Shown here: positions 1 to 12,459 of the stretch, one piece after another | Numbering within the stretch: the first letter of the stretch is position 1 | Layout of the letters: the number at the start of each line of letters is the position of its first letter | DNA from: Lycocorax pyrrhopterus obiensis | Lineage: Eukaryota > Chordata > Aves > Passeriformes > Paradisaeidae | DNA: 64,000 nucleotides | Direction of reading: 5' to 3' | Assembly: GCA_014706295.1 (NCBI GenBank) | Contig: JACSVZ010000015.1 | Coordinates: 54,805,535-54,869,534 of the forward strand | The notes under the pieces: model-generated | What the model was told of the DNA's origin: nothing | Database searches by the model: none | The model's input: only the letters and a program-made list of their open reading frames with translations | Made by a program: the position numbers and the translations under genes

Positions 1-3000
1 CCAGGCATCTCTAATCCTACTCTTTCCTAAGTTCTGAGAGACTGACTTTTTTTTTCTTGCATTCTTGCATGGAGCCCTGTTTAACCTGAAGTTAGTGATG
101 ACCATGACTTTTAATAGCAACGGAACAAAGACGAGTCAAGGGAGCATTCGTGTTAAGGCAACAGGAGGGGCTCCGAAGAGAAAACAGACATCCTCAGATT
201 TGCTAAGAAAATTGTTCTAAATTATATTATTTGTGAAAAAAATTGAGAAGTGTCAATATAGGGAAAATTACAAAGATTAAGGAGAATTATTTCCTTTAGC
301 CAACTACCCATGATAAAAGATCTTTTGCTAATCCCTTTAAGCACTCTACAACATGAACACATGCAAATGCACTAAATTCTTACAGAATACAAAGAGGTTG
401 TCTCTCTGCAAGAACAATAATGTAGGTTCAAAAATGCATGATCCTCAGGATGCTGACTATTTTGGTCAATTACTGGAATGGGGACAGCAGGTCACGAGCA
501 ACAATAGAGCTCTTATTCTTGGAACTAAATACAGTTATTTCCAAAGCTGAATTCACAAAACTGACTCACAGACCTGTCAGTCGAATCACAATCAACATAT
601 TCCCAGATATAGCTTAACTGTAGGAAATAAGTTACTGCTCAAGGGACTCTTCTCAGATGAAATTCACCTCTGGCAGACCAGGAGACCATTGCATCTCCTG
701 GAACTTCAGGGAGGGACATAAAACCAACTGCAGACAGTGTCTTGAGAGATCAGGGTTTATTCACTGTCAGTTCTTCTCGGTGATTAGATATTTAACCCTA
801 CTGCTTCTTCCCTAGGGCTCTGAACTGTGGGTCTGTGGGCTTCAAAACCTCAAGACAAGGTCAGCTTTACTGAGCTAGAATAACAAAAAACCAAAACAAA
901 CCAAGACCAAACAAACAAAAAAGACTCTGGGAAAAGCTGTTTTTTCACTCGTGGAATAGACAGTCTCAAGGCTGGGGGCAGATACTGGGATGACACCAAA
1001 CTCAGAGCTAAAGCCTAACCCAAAAGGGCAGATAGCCTGTGCTGTTGGTGCAATCAGCTAGAAAAAGACATATATGCACCAAAGAAGTATCAGAGCAAAA
1101 CTGTTCTGTCTCGTCCATGAGGATAAGTGCTTGTAGCCTTATGGAATTGTCAGGAGCTCAGCCACAGCAGAGCTTTTACAGAGATGTACACTGAATTACA
1201 AAGCTACAACTGAAAGCCTGAGCTATAGCTCTATTCCTACTGAGGGTTCTTATTAAGCAAAAGCCACATTCAAGACAACAGAACAGTCTGTGCTGACTTT
1301 GATCACTACTGATAAGCCTCTATTGCTGAGTTAGCTCAGGTGATTGGCTGCCTTGCTCAGTCAAAGCTGATTTTGAGTGGACATCCTGCAAAGCTTTACT
1401 AGAGATAGTACATCCTCACACAGAGCACCAGACACAGCAAAGCCTTGTTGGGGAAAATCACCCAGTCTCCTGGACTTCTGCAAGAAGCTCTTTAGCAGTG
1501 AACAGAGTGAGGTCCTGTTTGTATTTCTGGGCACACTGTGAATAGCAAAAGATCCTGAAGCAGTATGAGAAGAATATCCTTGCTTGAGAGGGGGATGGTC
1601 CTTGCTGCAGAGAGGGCCAGTCAGCATCCGGAAGCAAAGGCGTGCCTGAATATATTTCCAGGTGAGCCTGCCACCTCAGCTCCTACTCGCCACTATACCC
1701 AGAAGGGCAGGTTTTGTGTGTGGCCAAGGACTCAAGAATCAGCTGAGTTGATGCTGCAGAGAAGATAAAATCTCACCCTGCAGCCCACTGGAAGCTCTCT
1801 GTTACACCAATTCAATTGCGGAAACACAAGACAAAAGGATGATATTTCACACACCTGGGACTTATCCAGTGCAGGGCTGGAGCTGTTAAAAGATCGGCAA
1901 TTAACATATCCGCATCCCACGCTGTGAGAGGTCACTGCTTTTCAGGCCGAGGCTGAGATCACTCCCAAGGACATCTGTTTACTCATTCCTCGATCTCCAC
2001 TAATCGCAGTGTAAGCACTGCATGTCACATGAATATATTGCAGACCAGTGCTTTCATGGTCACCGCTTTGTAAGAGCCTCCAGCAAGATGCAGAAACAAC
2101 TTTTAGATAACCTCTACTGAATGAGGCTGTAATGTATGAAAGGGTTCCTCTTACTTTCTGAGTTCTCAGCATAACACAACAGATTAGTCTAATCCCAGTG
2201 GATATAAAATGCAATGATTCTGCCACAGCAATTTATGCACTGGGTATTACAAGCTCTTAACATCAGCCACGGTAATTACTGCAGGAAGTGAATCAGAAAC
2301 ACAGGGCCTTGGAGGGTCTTTCAAGGAAAGAAACCCATCAGTCTCAGGGCAATGGGGGGCTAGGTCATGCCTCAGTGCCCCTCACTTGCCCTCAGCCTGC
2401 CATTATTTGAATAGCTAAAGAGGGTGGATGATAATGTAGACGCAGAAATGGAGGTAGGCATGTTTGCTACGGCAGATCCATTGTTTAAGGCACTCCACTT
2501 TCACCTGCTTTGCTTCTTTGCTTCTGTTGCCCTGTCCACACCAGGGCTGCCCCATGCATGTGTCCTGCCCAGAAGCGGGTGGAAGAGCTCAGGGTGCCTT
2601 TTAAGCCAGACCAGGGAGGTGTTTTGGTGGAGCCTGTACTGACACAACCCACTGCAGGCAATGGGGTCTTTGGTGTCTGTTCTAAAAACACCGGGACTTC
2701 AGGGTGAGCACACAGCTCTGTGTCAGGCACATGTCTCATATGTATATGCAGGTGCTTCTCTACAGGCTGCTACCTCTATAGAAGAAGGAAAAGCTCTCAG
2801 AAGACACAAAATTAGCAGAAAGGTCTTGTCTGGGTCTTAAAAGAGGACGCAGATTATGTGCTAGCCTTCCACAGAGAAATGATTTTCACGCGCCATTTCC
2901 TATCTTCTCTTCAAGTATCTGATCCTGCTTCTAGCCTCTATTGCTATGTAGAAAAATACTCTGCCTGTATTCCTGTGAAAGCCCAGAGTTAACTCTTTGG

Positions 3001-5099
3001 TGGTTTGGATTCACAGAGGGTCTTTGTTGCCTGTTTCCTGGAGGCAATCACAGATCATGCCCTCTGAGTTACTTTTCCTTCACACATATTCATCCAAGGA
3101 TAGGCAAAGCTTTTCAAGCTTCAAGCTAACACCACAGTACCTTTTACAAATTTTTGAACAAATGTTTAGTTCTAAAGCCCAGAAAGGAGAGCTAAGAGGC
3201 CATCGTAGGGCAGTCATTTGCTAAGCAAACTCACTTATCATCAAAGGAGAAGAGAAAGGAATGATATACACTGATAAAAGTCAGCGAGTCATTAAGGGAA
3301 GGAGGAGAAATATGTAGATGGTGTTTAACATACTTCAAAGGATCCCCAAGGGATCTAACACTACACAGCATGTATTCAGACCAACTGCTCTGCCAGAGGT
3401 AAAATAAGCAGATCCTAGACAACTACTCTTCATTAAACCTGTGCTTTCACCAGAACAGAAATGCCCGATGATTTATTTGTAGAATCTCTTTATATGTTCA
3501 CACACATGTGAAGTATACAGCAATTGTAACCCACATTAAGATGATTCCAGGAGATGACAATGGTGGTCTCTGTGTAAAATAACAGATCATCTTATACTAC
3601 CTGTACACTAAAAAGACAGACCCTGTAAAATGAATTGCAAACAATGAAAAGGATTGGTTAACTGCACCTAAAGCTAGTTCTGGAATCTGACTCTACCAGC
3701 GTGTAAATGTTACCTCCCACTAGCAAGAACTCTAACAGGAACTAAGCTTCCAGTTAGGAAAAAAGTTTCCACTGTGACCTTTCTTTAGGTGCACAGTCAG
3801 CAAACCTGCAATTTCATAATCTGTTCTGTTTGGACATGGAGGACACAGTTTGGTCCACCACGCCAGACACCTGTATATCTTTGTGTAAGTATTCATCTCT
3901 TCAAGAATTAACATCACTTTGAAATGCTATTTTTCAGTTCTCAAAGCTATTGATCCAAATCCATTTCAGGGTTAAAAAGAGGGCTGTAATCAAAGCAGGT
4001 GCAGCACAGGAGAACGATGGATGTGCTTCCCCCTTCCCAAATCAGGGGCTGCACGGACCAGCAGGACCTGGGAGAAGCTGCCTCCCAAAGAGGCACTGTG
4101 ACACCTGGCAGCTGCCCAGCCTTGCCTCTGGGCAAGGCTCCCACTGAATTTCAGACCCTCTTGGACTGGACACCACGACTCCCATTGTCTGCACTCCATC
4201 CTGGCAGCTGTGCCAAATTTTGCTGTTCCCTGGCATACCTGTTTGCCTCTGTGTATTCACTGGCACCAAAGCAGGTCTGCATTAATTTAATGGAGACATT
4301 CAGACGTGCAAATTCTGCTCTCCATGACAGAGCTATCAGCTGGAGCAATCTGCATCAGAGTATCAGGACGTATGAGGGAGGTCTCGTGTCTGAGCTCCCT
4401 GCCTTGTAACCCCAAACTGAAACTCGCTGAAGTCAAAGGAAGCCTTTCATTATTTTCATTGAGTGTGGATCAGCATCACAATACCTTCTAAACACAGCCT
4501 TTCATACCTGAACTCTGTGCAAAGCTGAACAAAAGGAATATGCTATATATAAACACGTGGAGGAAAGCACTATGAAATTCTTTATGTTTCTATAATGCTC
4601 TGCTGAATTGAATCCTTTTAACTCAGTGCCACGTCGTGATAAGAGCCCATCATTATCTTCCCGCGTGCAGTACGAAAAACTAAACCCAGCCTCACTTTCC
4701 TGTACATTCTTATTCTTCCTCACCACTGGAATACCAGCTACAAAGGAGAGCACTAAACCTTCCAGCTAGCAAAGCCAGAGCTTGAGTCACTGTTTAAAAA
4801 GATTATGTAACATTACAAAGTCTCAGATGCCTCCATCTCCTCGGAATTCAGTGTAGTTTGGCCCAATAATTGTCCTGAAGCAAAACCAGAGAAAGACAGT
4901 TAATAAAACCCTCCTCCTTCGCCATCTGATGCTCCATCCTTCCACGCTGCCAGTCAACCACCCTTAAAATTACCCTGCAAAAAATTTAATTCCTAGCCTG
5001 TTCAGAGGGCTACAAATCCCCTAAAAGTCTAATTATATAATTTCTTGAGCCTGTGAGGCTGACACTGTATCGTCTTTAGGTAAGGCTAGGTGCCACATA
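1..5099. other. Non-coding stretch, no gene recognised
   Basis: I see no exon, RNA gene or recent transposon here. Visible items are an A/C-rich low-complexity patch at 881-921 (AAAC/AAACC units), a 12-bp perfect palindrome GAGCTATAGCTC at 1220-1231, a duplicated TCTTGCAT at 55-70, and a GC-rich hairpin near 4.1 kb listed separately. Small open frames around 4.0-4.4 kb overlap on both strands in a locally GC-rich patch, which is what low stop density produces by chance. No CR1 tail is visible. Confidence 0.6.
4107..4139. repeat. GC-rich palindrome plus adjacent 9-bp hairpin
   Basis: The 10-bp perfect palindrome GGCAGCTGCC (4107-4116) is followed at once by a perfect inverted repeat. Its left arm is AGCCTTGCC (4118-4126), its loop TCTG and its right arm GGCAAGGCT (4131-4139). 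The palindrome contains the E-box core CAGCTG. The stem would be stable in single-stranded DNA or RNA, but nothing nearby marks a transcript. Function is unknown and a chance origin is possible. Confidence 0.55.
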
Positions 5100-5660
5100 G
5101 AAGCAATTGTCTGCATACTGATGGCTCTAGCCCAACATCAACGTGGAGAAAGTCAGAGGCTCTATATGCAGCTTGAAATTAAACTTAATTTTAAGAACAC
5201 ATGGATATATTTTTCTTTCACGTTCATACAACATTGTCTACAGTGTAACTGGCATACTCCAGGCTCTTCAAGGAAGGCAGGAAGTATCACACAGTACTCG
5301 CTGTGTGATTTAATATTGCTTCATTTTTCTAAGGAAAGCCTCACAAATTACAGACAGCATTTGATGGGGAAATTAAAATATCATCTACATTGCAACTGGT
5401 CCGCCGCCAGCTGTATGGATTGCATTTGAGATGCAGCTGCTGTATAAACAGAGCCATTTACCAGTTTCACCTAAGGCAGACGGTTAAGTAGGTTTCAGCT
5501 GCCACACAAAAGATTGTGAAGCTTTACTTGCCTGCAAATATAGTCTCTGCAGAGCCATAAACATTTTGAAGTCGTGTTGCATTTCAAATCCCCCAAATTG
5601 GGCCTGAATGGGCTGAGTATATCAAAAGGGTATTACCCAGCTCTTCTGTTGTTGGTATGA
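5100..5660. promoter_or_regulatory. Candidate conserved non-coding / enhancer block
   Basis: This stretch resembles a vertebrate enhancer in texture. It has AT-rich words (AAATTAAACTTAATTTTAAG at 5176-5195), E-boxes CAGCTG or GCAGCTGC (about 5408 and 5432), retained CpGs in CCGCCGCC, and no long open frame or repeat signature. Within it, ATCACACAG (5286-5294) and CTGTGTGAT (5301-5309) form a perfect 9-bp inverted repeat with a 6-base loop. The call rests only on appearance and motif density; conservation was not measured. It could equally be ordinary unique DNA. Confidence 0.25.
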
Positions 5661-6988
5661 ATGCTAAAAGACACACTATTGCCAAACTATGTTTTCTTAA
5701 AAGAAATTTGGAGTTTCAACTTTCTCATCTCTCATAATCCTCACAAAGCAGGATAGCATGTACCCTGGGAGGTGTTTAACTTGAAACTTGTTGAAACAAA
5801 AGGCTCCGGATTTCATCAGTATTATGTCTTTTACTTGCTGCAGGCTAAAAAAAAATAATCTGTGAACAGTCCCATCAAGCTGTTACCTTTGGGTCTCATT
5901 CTGACTGCTGCCTCCCTGCTCTGGAAGCAAGCTGCTCTGATAAAAGAAAGAGCATGACTTGCAATTGAGATAATACATAGATAGATCACACTGAGCTGAC
6001 CAATAAATTTTATTTCAATGCCTTCCCCTGATGGTGTTTCATTTGTCTGCAGGACATGCACTAGAACAGAGAAGCATTCAGACAAGGAAAAAAATTGAAA
6101 TATAACACAAAATTTGTCTGTGATTTTAATACTAGCAGTTGATTCATGCCATGGGAGGGCGGGGGAGCAGTTCTGTGGCAGTCTAAGTAACAACGATCAT
6201 TTTTTTCCAGCATCACCGTAGCAACACTGTAGTTATTGTCAATGAAGCACTTTCATTCTAAGGTGCTATTTTTAGATGATTTTACCTTTTCAGAAGAATT
6301 ACCCTCTGGGCTGCAATTTATCATGTTTGTTCCTTGGCCCATGGGTGAATTTTAGTGGGACCTTTATTTTATTTTTAAAGCAAAACCAACCAGCTCTCTT
6401 TTTTCCCCGCAGACATTTCTGCACTCAGCTCAAAGTGTCTCTGCTACAGTTCAGACCTGGCAAGTATCAATGAGGGCTGCGCTCCTGGAGGAATTAAAAA
6501 CAAAATACCAGCCTCCCTCCCTCCCTCCCTCCTCCCCCCAACAACCATTGGTAAAGACAAAAGGCAGAACAAATACATTTTCAGCACATGAAAAAACAGG
6601 CTGAGGATAGGAAAGGGGCAGAAGTGAGGACAGCTGGAGGCAGGCTGAAGACTCAGCCTTCTCCAAGGCTGGAGCTGATGGCTGCAGCAGCCTCCTTGGC
6701 CTGGGCCTCATCCTTTCCTAACAGCTTCCCAAATCTCAGCGTTTCCCCCATCACTCCATGCCCCGTGGCAGTATCCCAGGATGCTCCTGCTTAGGTGTCC
6801 CATCAGCACAACCACACCACAACCAGCCTGTCCCAGTGGCTACCCCATGCCACTGCAGATGGAGAGGAACATTGGGAAGGCCACCTTTGGATCAAGTGCC
6901 ACTGAGTGTCCCCAACACACCACCTTCTACATCTGGAGAGGTTAAATATATATTTGTACAGTGAATACACAGGATTGAGATTGTTGCA
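5661..6988. other. Non-coding stretch with a CCCT microsatellite
   Basis: No gene is recognised. A minus-strand frame of 120 codons (5831-6193) has no known family resemblance and no splice or promoter context. The only clear feature is the pyrimidine microsatellite near 6.5 kb, listed separately. Confidence 0.6.
6512..6539. repeat. (CCCT)n microsatellite
   Basis: About five CCCT units are followed by a C-rich end (CCTCCCCCCA). The minus strand is a G-rich purine run with short GGGA spacing that could form a G-quadruplex. Its length makes it a likely polymorphic site between individuals. Confidence 0.85.
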
Positions 6989-7083
6989 TGTGTCCACTGA
7001 GCTTTGTGGACACAAGGTCCACAGTCCTTTCAGAAGGACTAAACTGACATAGTAATGCCTCAAGATCTTGCCTGATCAGGCAG
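6989..7083. repeat. Cluster of five palindromes and inverted repeats
   Basis: Five dyad symmetries lie almost end to end. (1) TGTGTCCAC 6989-6997 pairs with GTGGACACA 7006-7014. (2) TGTGGAC 7005-7011 pairs with GTCCACA 7017-7023, sharing bases with the first so that only one can form at a time. (3) AGTCCTT 7023-7029 pairs with AAGGACT 7034-7040. (4) CAAGATCTTG 7061-7070 is a perfect palindrome. (5) TGCCTGATCAGGCA 7069-7082 is a perfect 14-bp palindrome. All were read directly from the sequence. I see no transposon end, target-site duplication or known RNA family. It could be a structured non-coding RNA, a cruciform-prone site or chance clustering. Confidence 0.6.
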
Positions 7084-8736
7084 CCTACAAGCAGAAGGTG
7101 ATTACACACATCCAGTTACGAGATCCAAGTGAGCTCTGTGTTCCTACTGCTGTAAAGTTAAATAGATCCTGCGCGTAACCGCATTCACATGAGGTGCTGA
7201 ACTGGTGCAACTATTTCAGTATAATCCTATGTTCCCACGTGAAATGCAGACAAAATCTCCACATTACACAAATTCTCAGGTTTCCTAGGGGGTGAGGAAT
7301 GGTTCAGGGGGCATGTGATCACACAGCCAGGGTGAGAGCCCCAAAGCAATGCCACAGGACAAGCGAACAGAGATAACCAGGCACACAAGACACACCTGCT
7401 CACGTGCAGCCAGGGCTGCTGAGGAAAATGTCTGTGTGACTCTGGGCCAGGCACAAACGTTGTGCTTAGCACTGCTAAAACCTCCGAGAAGGCATGGTGC
7501 AAGCCCCACACAACAGTGACAGGCTGCTGGTGGCACCCGGAAGGCTCTCCATGGGGTTTTTTACATCCAAACAGTTCAGCCTCAGAACCACGACATCTCT
7601 GCAGCACTGCAGGGTTGTCAGGAAGTGAAGGCAGCAGCAAACAGGTTAAGTATGGGGCCAAACATCAAACGTGCACACCGTGTGCAGTGACAGCACCGAT
7701 TCGTAGAAAGGCAGGAACAATTTCCTATTCACGCTGCTGAATAATATTATTGTCTGAAACCACGGCTGCTTTCAGGGTCTGAAAACAGTTCCAGAGTCCC
7801 ATGGTTTCCTTCACTCTCTCTCCTGTTCCACCCCTCGGAGCGGTGCTGAGCACAATCCCTTGGCATAAATGATGTCCTTGTGCACCCTCCATCCCAGCAG
7901 TCATCCTCGAGCGGGACTGGGGAGCACCCCTTGCCCTGTCCCAGCCCCACAGCTCTCATCAAACCCTTTGTAATCACATCATCCTTTGCTCAGAGCTGTG
8001 GTCTCAAGACACCAGACACCTAACGCATGGAAATGGGATTTTAGAAAAGACTGGTTTTGCTCTCAAATTTAAGACGCCAGTGAATTATCCACCTATTACC
8101 CTGGCACAGGTTTTGTACAGAACTGCACAAAGGTTGTTTTTCTTAAATAGCTCTTGTCACAAGTCAAGGAGAAGAACTTAAACAGATTATGGAGCACTAC
8201 TAAGACATCAAGGAATAAAGTACCTGCTGCTTCCTGTGCAGCCACAATATTTCTGTGAAATGCATGCTATATAATAGAAATGTCACACATTCTTCACACC
8301 TAAACTGTATTTATTGACTAAGAAGCTCATGAAGTAACAAAAGTCTCTGTCTGACACATAACAAAAGATCTACATTGAACCAGTGCTGAAAACAGGACAA
8401 CACTTCTCATAAAACTCTGCCTTCCCCTTCTGTTAGATATTTTATACCCCAGAAGAAGAAAAGCAAGCACTTTTCGACCTTAATTACATCTAGGCACACT
8501 GTAGTAAAGCAAGAAATTAGGATAATGTCACTGCTCCCAAACAGTTCTCTCACCTGCCACATTTTCATGCTAAGAGCACCTCTTGTTAAGTTTTATTTTC
8601 ATATTAAATTGAATGCCCTCATTCTGCTTTCATGTTGTGAAAGCAGTAACAAATAATCATTTCTGGAAATTATCTTTTCTGAGAGCTGCTATTATGTACC
8701 CGCACATACTGCCACCTTTTTCATTTGTAGCCTGCA

Positions 8737-8761
8737 CGTATGAGAACAACTCATACGAGTT
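8737..8761. repeat. Overlapping 8-bp and 5-bp hairpins
   Basis: CGTATGAG (8737-8744) and CTCATACG (8750-8757) form a perfect 8-bp stem around loop AACAA. The right arm is also part of a second dyad, AACTC (8748-8752) with GAGTT (8757-8761), which excludes the first. Two CpGs are retained in the stem. Function is unknown. Confidence 0.5.
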
Positions 8762-11700
8762 GCTGAAGCACCACCTTGAAGCACCAGCTTATCAACTGTT
8801 TGTGTTGATGATGGGGATGTGCTACCATGCTAAAGTTTCTAATCTCAATCAAGGAGTGTCTAAAGCATTGCAGCCTCATCATAAGATAGCACAGGCTAGA
8901 ATTCTCCACAATCCCAAGGTTATCTGAGCAAAACTTGGCCTGATTTTTTAGGTGGTGGGTCCAGAAGCCAGTGCCAGGCCAGCAATATACATGAGACTAT
9001 AAGTACCCAAAAACGCAACACACCAAATCCTTCTGCTCACTGTGTAAAACTATAATTATTGCATTAAAAAAGACTTGAATCACTCCATCTTCTCCCTAAA
9101 GAAAACAAAGTGAAGTGGAAATATGTAACTAGTGTCCAGGGAAGCAGACAGAACTGCAGAAGTGCGAGTTAGTAGAGCAAATTTCCTTTGCAGGAATTCT
9201 TTTTCCTTCAAAATATACCTCAGGCCAAACAAATCTGGCCACAAATTCCACAAACTATTTCAATCAAAAAGGGCATATTTGTAGTGGGCAACAATTTGAA
9301 ATGTTTAATCAATAAAAACATTTTAAAGTCACTGGTAGGAGAAAGAATATGGGAGAAATTATTTTTCTATACCACAAAAAATAATTCAGCTTGGGCTGAG
9401 AACAAAAAACATAATTCATAATCCCTTCATTTTGGATTTCATTTTAATTGGGAAATCCCTTTCTTTGGTTCATCTCAGATACATTTGCTGTTATTTTGCT
9501 GGATGGCCCACCAGCTGAAGAAATCAAGTATTCAGCTCAACTACTACCAAGGCCGTTATAATTCTAATTTAAGGTCCCTGTATGGCAATTGCTTGGTGCT
9601 GACATGTGCTGGGTTTTGCAATAGCACAGCCTACATCTTCTGCATACTTGCCAATATTTCAAAAACTATAAATGGAAATCTTCAGAGAGGAAAGTAAGGA
9701 CATACCTAAGGAAATACACTGGTCTTTTTAAGATTTATTTAAAAAGTCAAAGAGGAATGCAAGTCAAAACTTCTAAAGAATTGTAACCTGTGCCTGGCAA
9801 TTATAAGGGTTGGTAATTACTTGTTTGGGGGCAGAACTTTGCCCTAATTTTTATACACATCTATTGCACAGTTCTGACTCCATTTTGGAGCAGAAAACTT
9901 TATAAACTTCTTTTTATAAACTGGCAGCAGACACATCTACCTTTAGGATCTTTTCTATCTCTATCTGGATTACAAATGCACTAAGCCCCAGTGTGAGCTG
10001 GCTGCCCTCATGATAACAGCTCAGCTGAAATCAGTATTACTACTTACATGCCTAAACCCAAGGTTAAATGAAGTTTGCTGGATTTCACTCTGTTTTGGTC
10101 TGCTGTTCCATCCTCCAGCCCTCACTGTGGTTTTTCTTCTTTTCAGCATATAATTTTGATTAGTTAAAGAAATTCTTTAAAGCTACTTCAGTTGGAAGTC
10201 AAATGCTGGTTCAAACAGTTCATCATTAGGCTTAAAAACTTTAAAACGAGTGCCAGAAAACACTCCTGGCGATCCAGTCGCTAGCTTAGCAACCACGGAA
10301 ATAACAAACCCCAGAACAGCCAGGTTCTCCTGGCACTTCCTCCTTAGTCCTCACATCTCTTCTCTGAACTACTACAGCTGGATGTTACCATCCCTGTTTG
10401 AAGTGGAAGCTGTTTTGCTGTGGTCACCACGCTTTTGGCTTCTGCTGTTCCCTTACAGATCTAAGGTGCTTTCTGCACCCTCCTGTGCTCCTGCAGAAAC
10501 TCCCATGGGGAACCAGGCGGACCCTAAGGGCTCAAGATTCCCGGTGCAGGAAGGGACAGTTGAGGATATCCAGATCCAGTTTTAGAAAGGCCACATCCCA
10601 GTAGCATGCCTCAGTCTCCAAGATCTCTAGAGACATTATGGTCTCTGCATAATCCAGCTCAGTACCATGCAGAGATGCCTATGTTGGCACCCTGGACACG
10701 AGAAACGACGAGAGCTGTGCCAAAAGCGTATCCCAATTATGTTGCATATCTCAACATGACTTCTAGAGTTCACTCATACATTTTGGAGCTACCATGGGTG
10801 TTTGAAGATCCCTGTAGCCTGCAATAATCTTGAGAGAGGCTAAGCCACATAGTTTGGCAGTTTGCTACCCTGCAGGAAAGGAAGGAGACAATGGCAGGGA
10901 TGGGCTCAGGGTTCCCCCTCTCCTGCACGTCACACAGTCCAGTCTCCTGTCATGCAATCCCCACTGGAGAAGAAATTTTGGGTTAAAGGATATCTCCCCA
11001 CCCCAAAATCTGTGAAACATTGAAACCAACTGACTTGATATGGTCTATGTAAACAACATTTTAATTACATGCACTTTTGCTGCACATCACCCTGCAAAGC
11101 CTATAGTTTCACTTTGCAAGTCTGAAATCATTCATGTATTTTAAAAAAAAATGCTTTTTAGGTACTTGGGTTTTTTTCCTACATTTACAGGAGAGGGCAC
11201 ATCAAGACAGAAAGGCTGGGTCCTGCAAATCTTCAGCCTTCCCATGGCCACTGCTTGTTCTTCTGGAAGTTTAGCTACAGCACAGAGTGCAGGAGTCAGC
11301 CAGTAGTGTGTCACCTTGGGCCATGCTAGGGCCTGGGAATTGCTCCCATCTCAGTCCCACACCTCCCAGAGGCTGCTTTGGCAGACGCAATTCACAGGAG
11401 AGGTGGCTCCTCACGCTGAAGGTGCACAGCATATGCCCTCACCTTCATCTGAGCACACTAAAATACAAACTAAGCAGTCACATTAACAATACCATTGCCA
11501 TGGTTTTCGTGTTAACATTTAAAGCTGTGTTTTGAGCTTTAAAAATTATTACAGCCCTGTGTCCTGGGCTGCTGTGCATTGGCATAGATCACTCAGATCT
11601 GTGTGCAGATGGTGGGTTTGCCTCACCTCTATAAAGCAATAGCACTGTTATGTATCGTTTTAGAGTGCTGGTTTGGGTTGCAAACATCCATTAAACTGTT

Positions 11701-12435
11701 GTTTGTTACAAGTCTGCCTGCTTCTGCATTATAAAAGCTAAAAAAGTTTTATGTTTAATTCCTAGTGGAAACACTACATTACCTGTGAAAGTCTGATCAA
11801 ACACTGCTGCTCTTTATGCCCCGTCACTGCTGATAGGCACAGCAATATATCCTGCCTTTTCCAGTATAAACTCCCTTCCAAAGAACAGGCTTAAGCTGGG
11901 GTATTTAAAATGAAATGCTGTTCTTCAACACGTCTTGCACCCCTTGACCCCTTCACAGGCGTCTATCACTTGATCAATTGAATAACTCTTTGTTTCCTGC
12001 TGTCTCGGAGTGGTTTTTTTTTCTTTTTCTAAAGCAGTTCTGGATGTTTTCTGGTCTGCTTTCTGTAACCACTATATTGACTCCTTCAGCTAAGGACTGA
12101 TCATTTGTTTAACCTAACTCTGCTTGAAATAAAAGCTTCCTTTGTTGTTGGTTGTTTCATTTACTTTTTAATGGTGGCTAATAAAGACTAAAACACATAC
12201 ATGCTATATATTCAAAAAAAACAACAACAAGAAATCAACACAGAGGTGCAATTTTCAATCATTGCTCTGGAGGGGCACAGGAGGGAATAGGGCTATTGTC
12301 AGGAAAGCCTGGGGTGATTTGGTGGGGTGAAGGAAATGCCTTGGTGCTTGCCAGTATCGTTTCAGACTGTTCTCAGTCCTGCTGGGTATTGGCTTTTCAT
12401 AAGCACTGAAATACCTTCCTCTTTTAAATACATGA

Positions 12436-12459
12436 ATAAACAAACAAACAAAAATAAAA
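12436..12459. repeat. (AAAC)n / AAAT low-complexity repeat
   Basis: Short run of AAAC units ending in AAAATAAAAG. It is a simple A-rich repeat with no associated element. Confidence 0.8.

Noticed and set aside
7227..7661. 144-codon minus-strand frame with Cys-rich and Leu-rich segments
   Set aside because: Two shorter frames overlap it, one on each strand, and it matches no known family; composition-driven.
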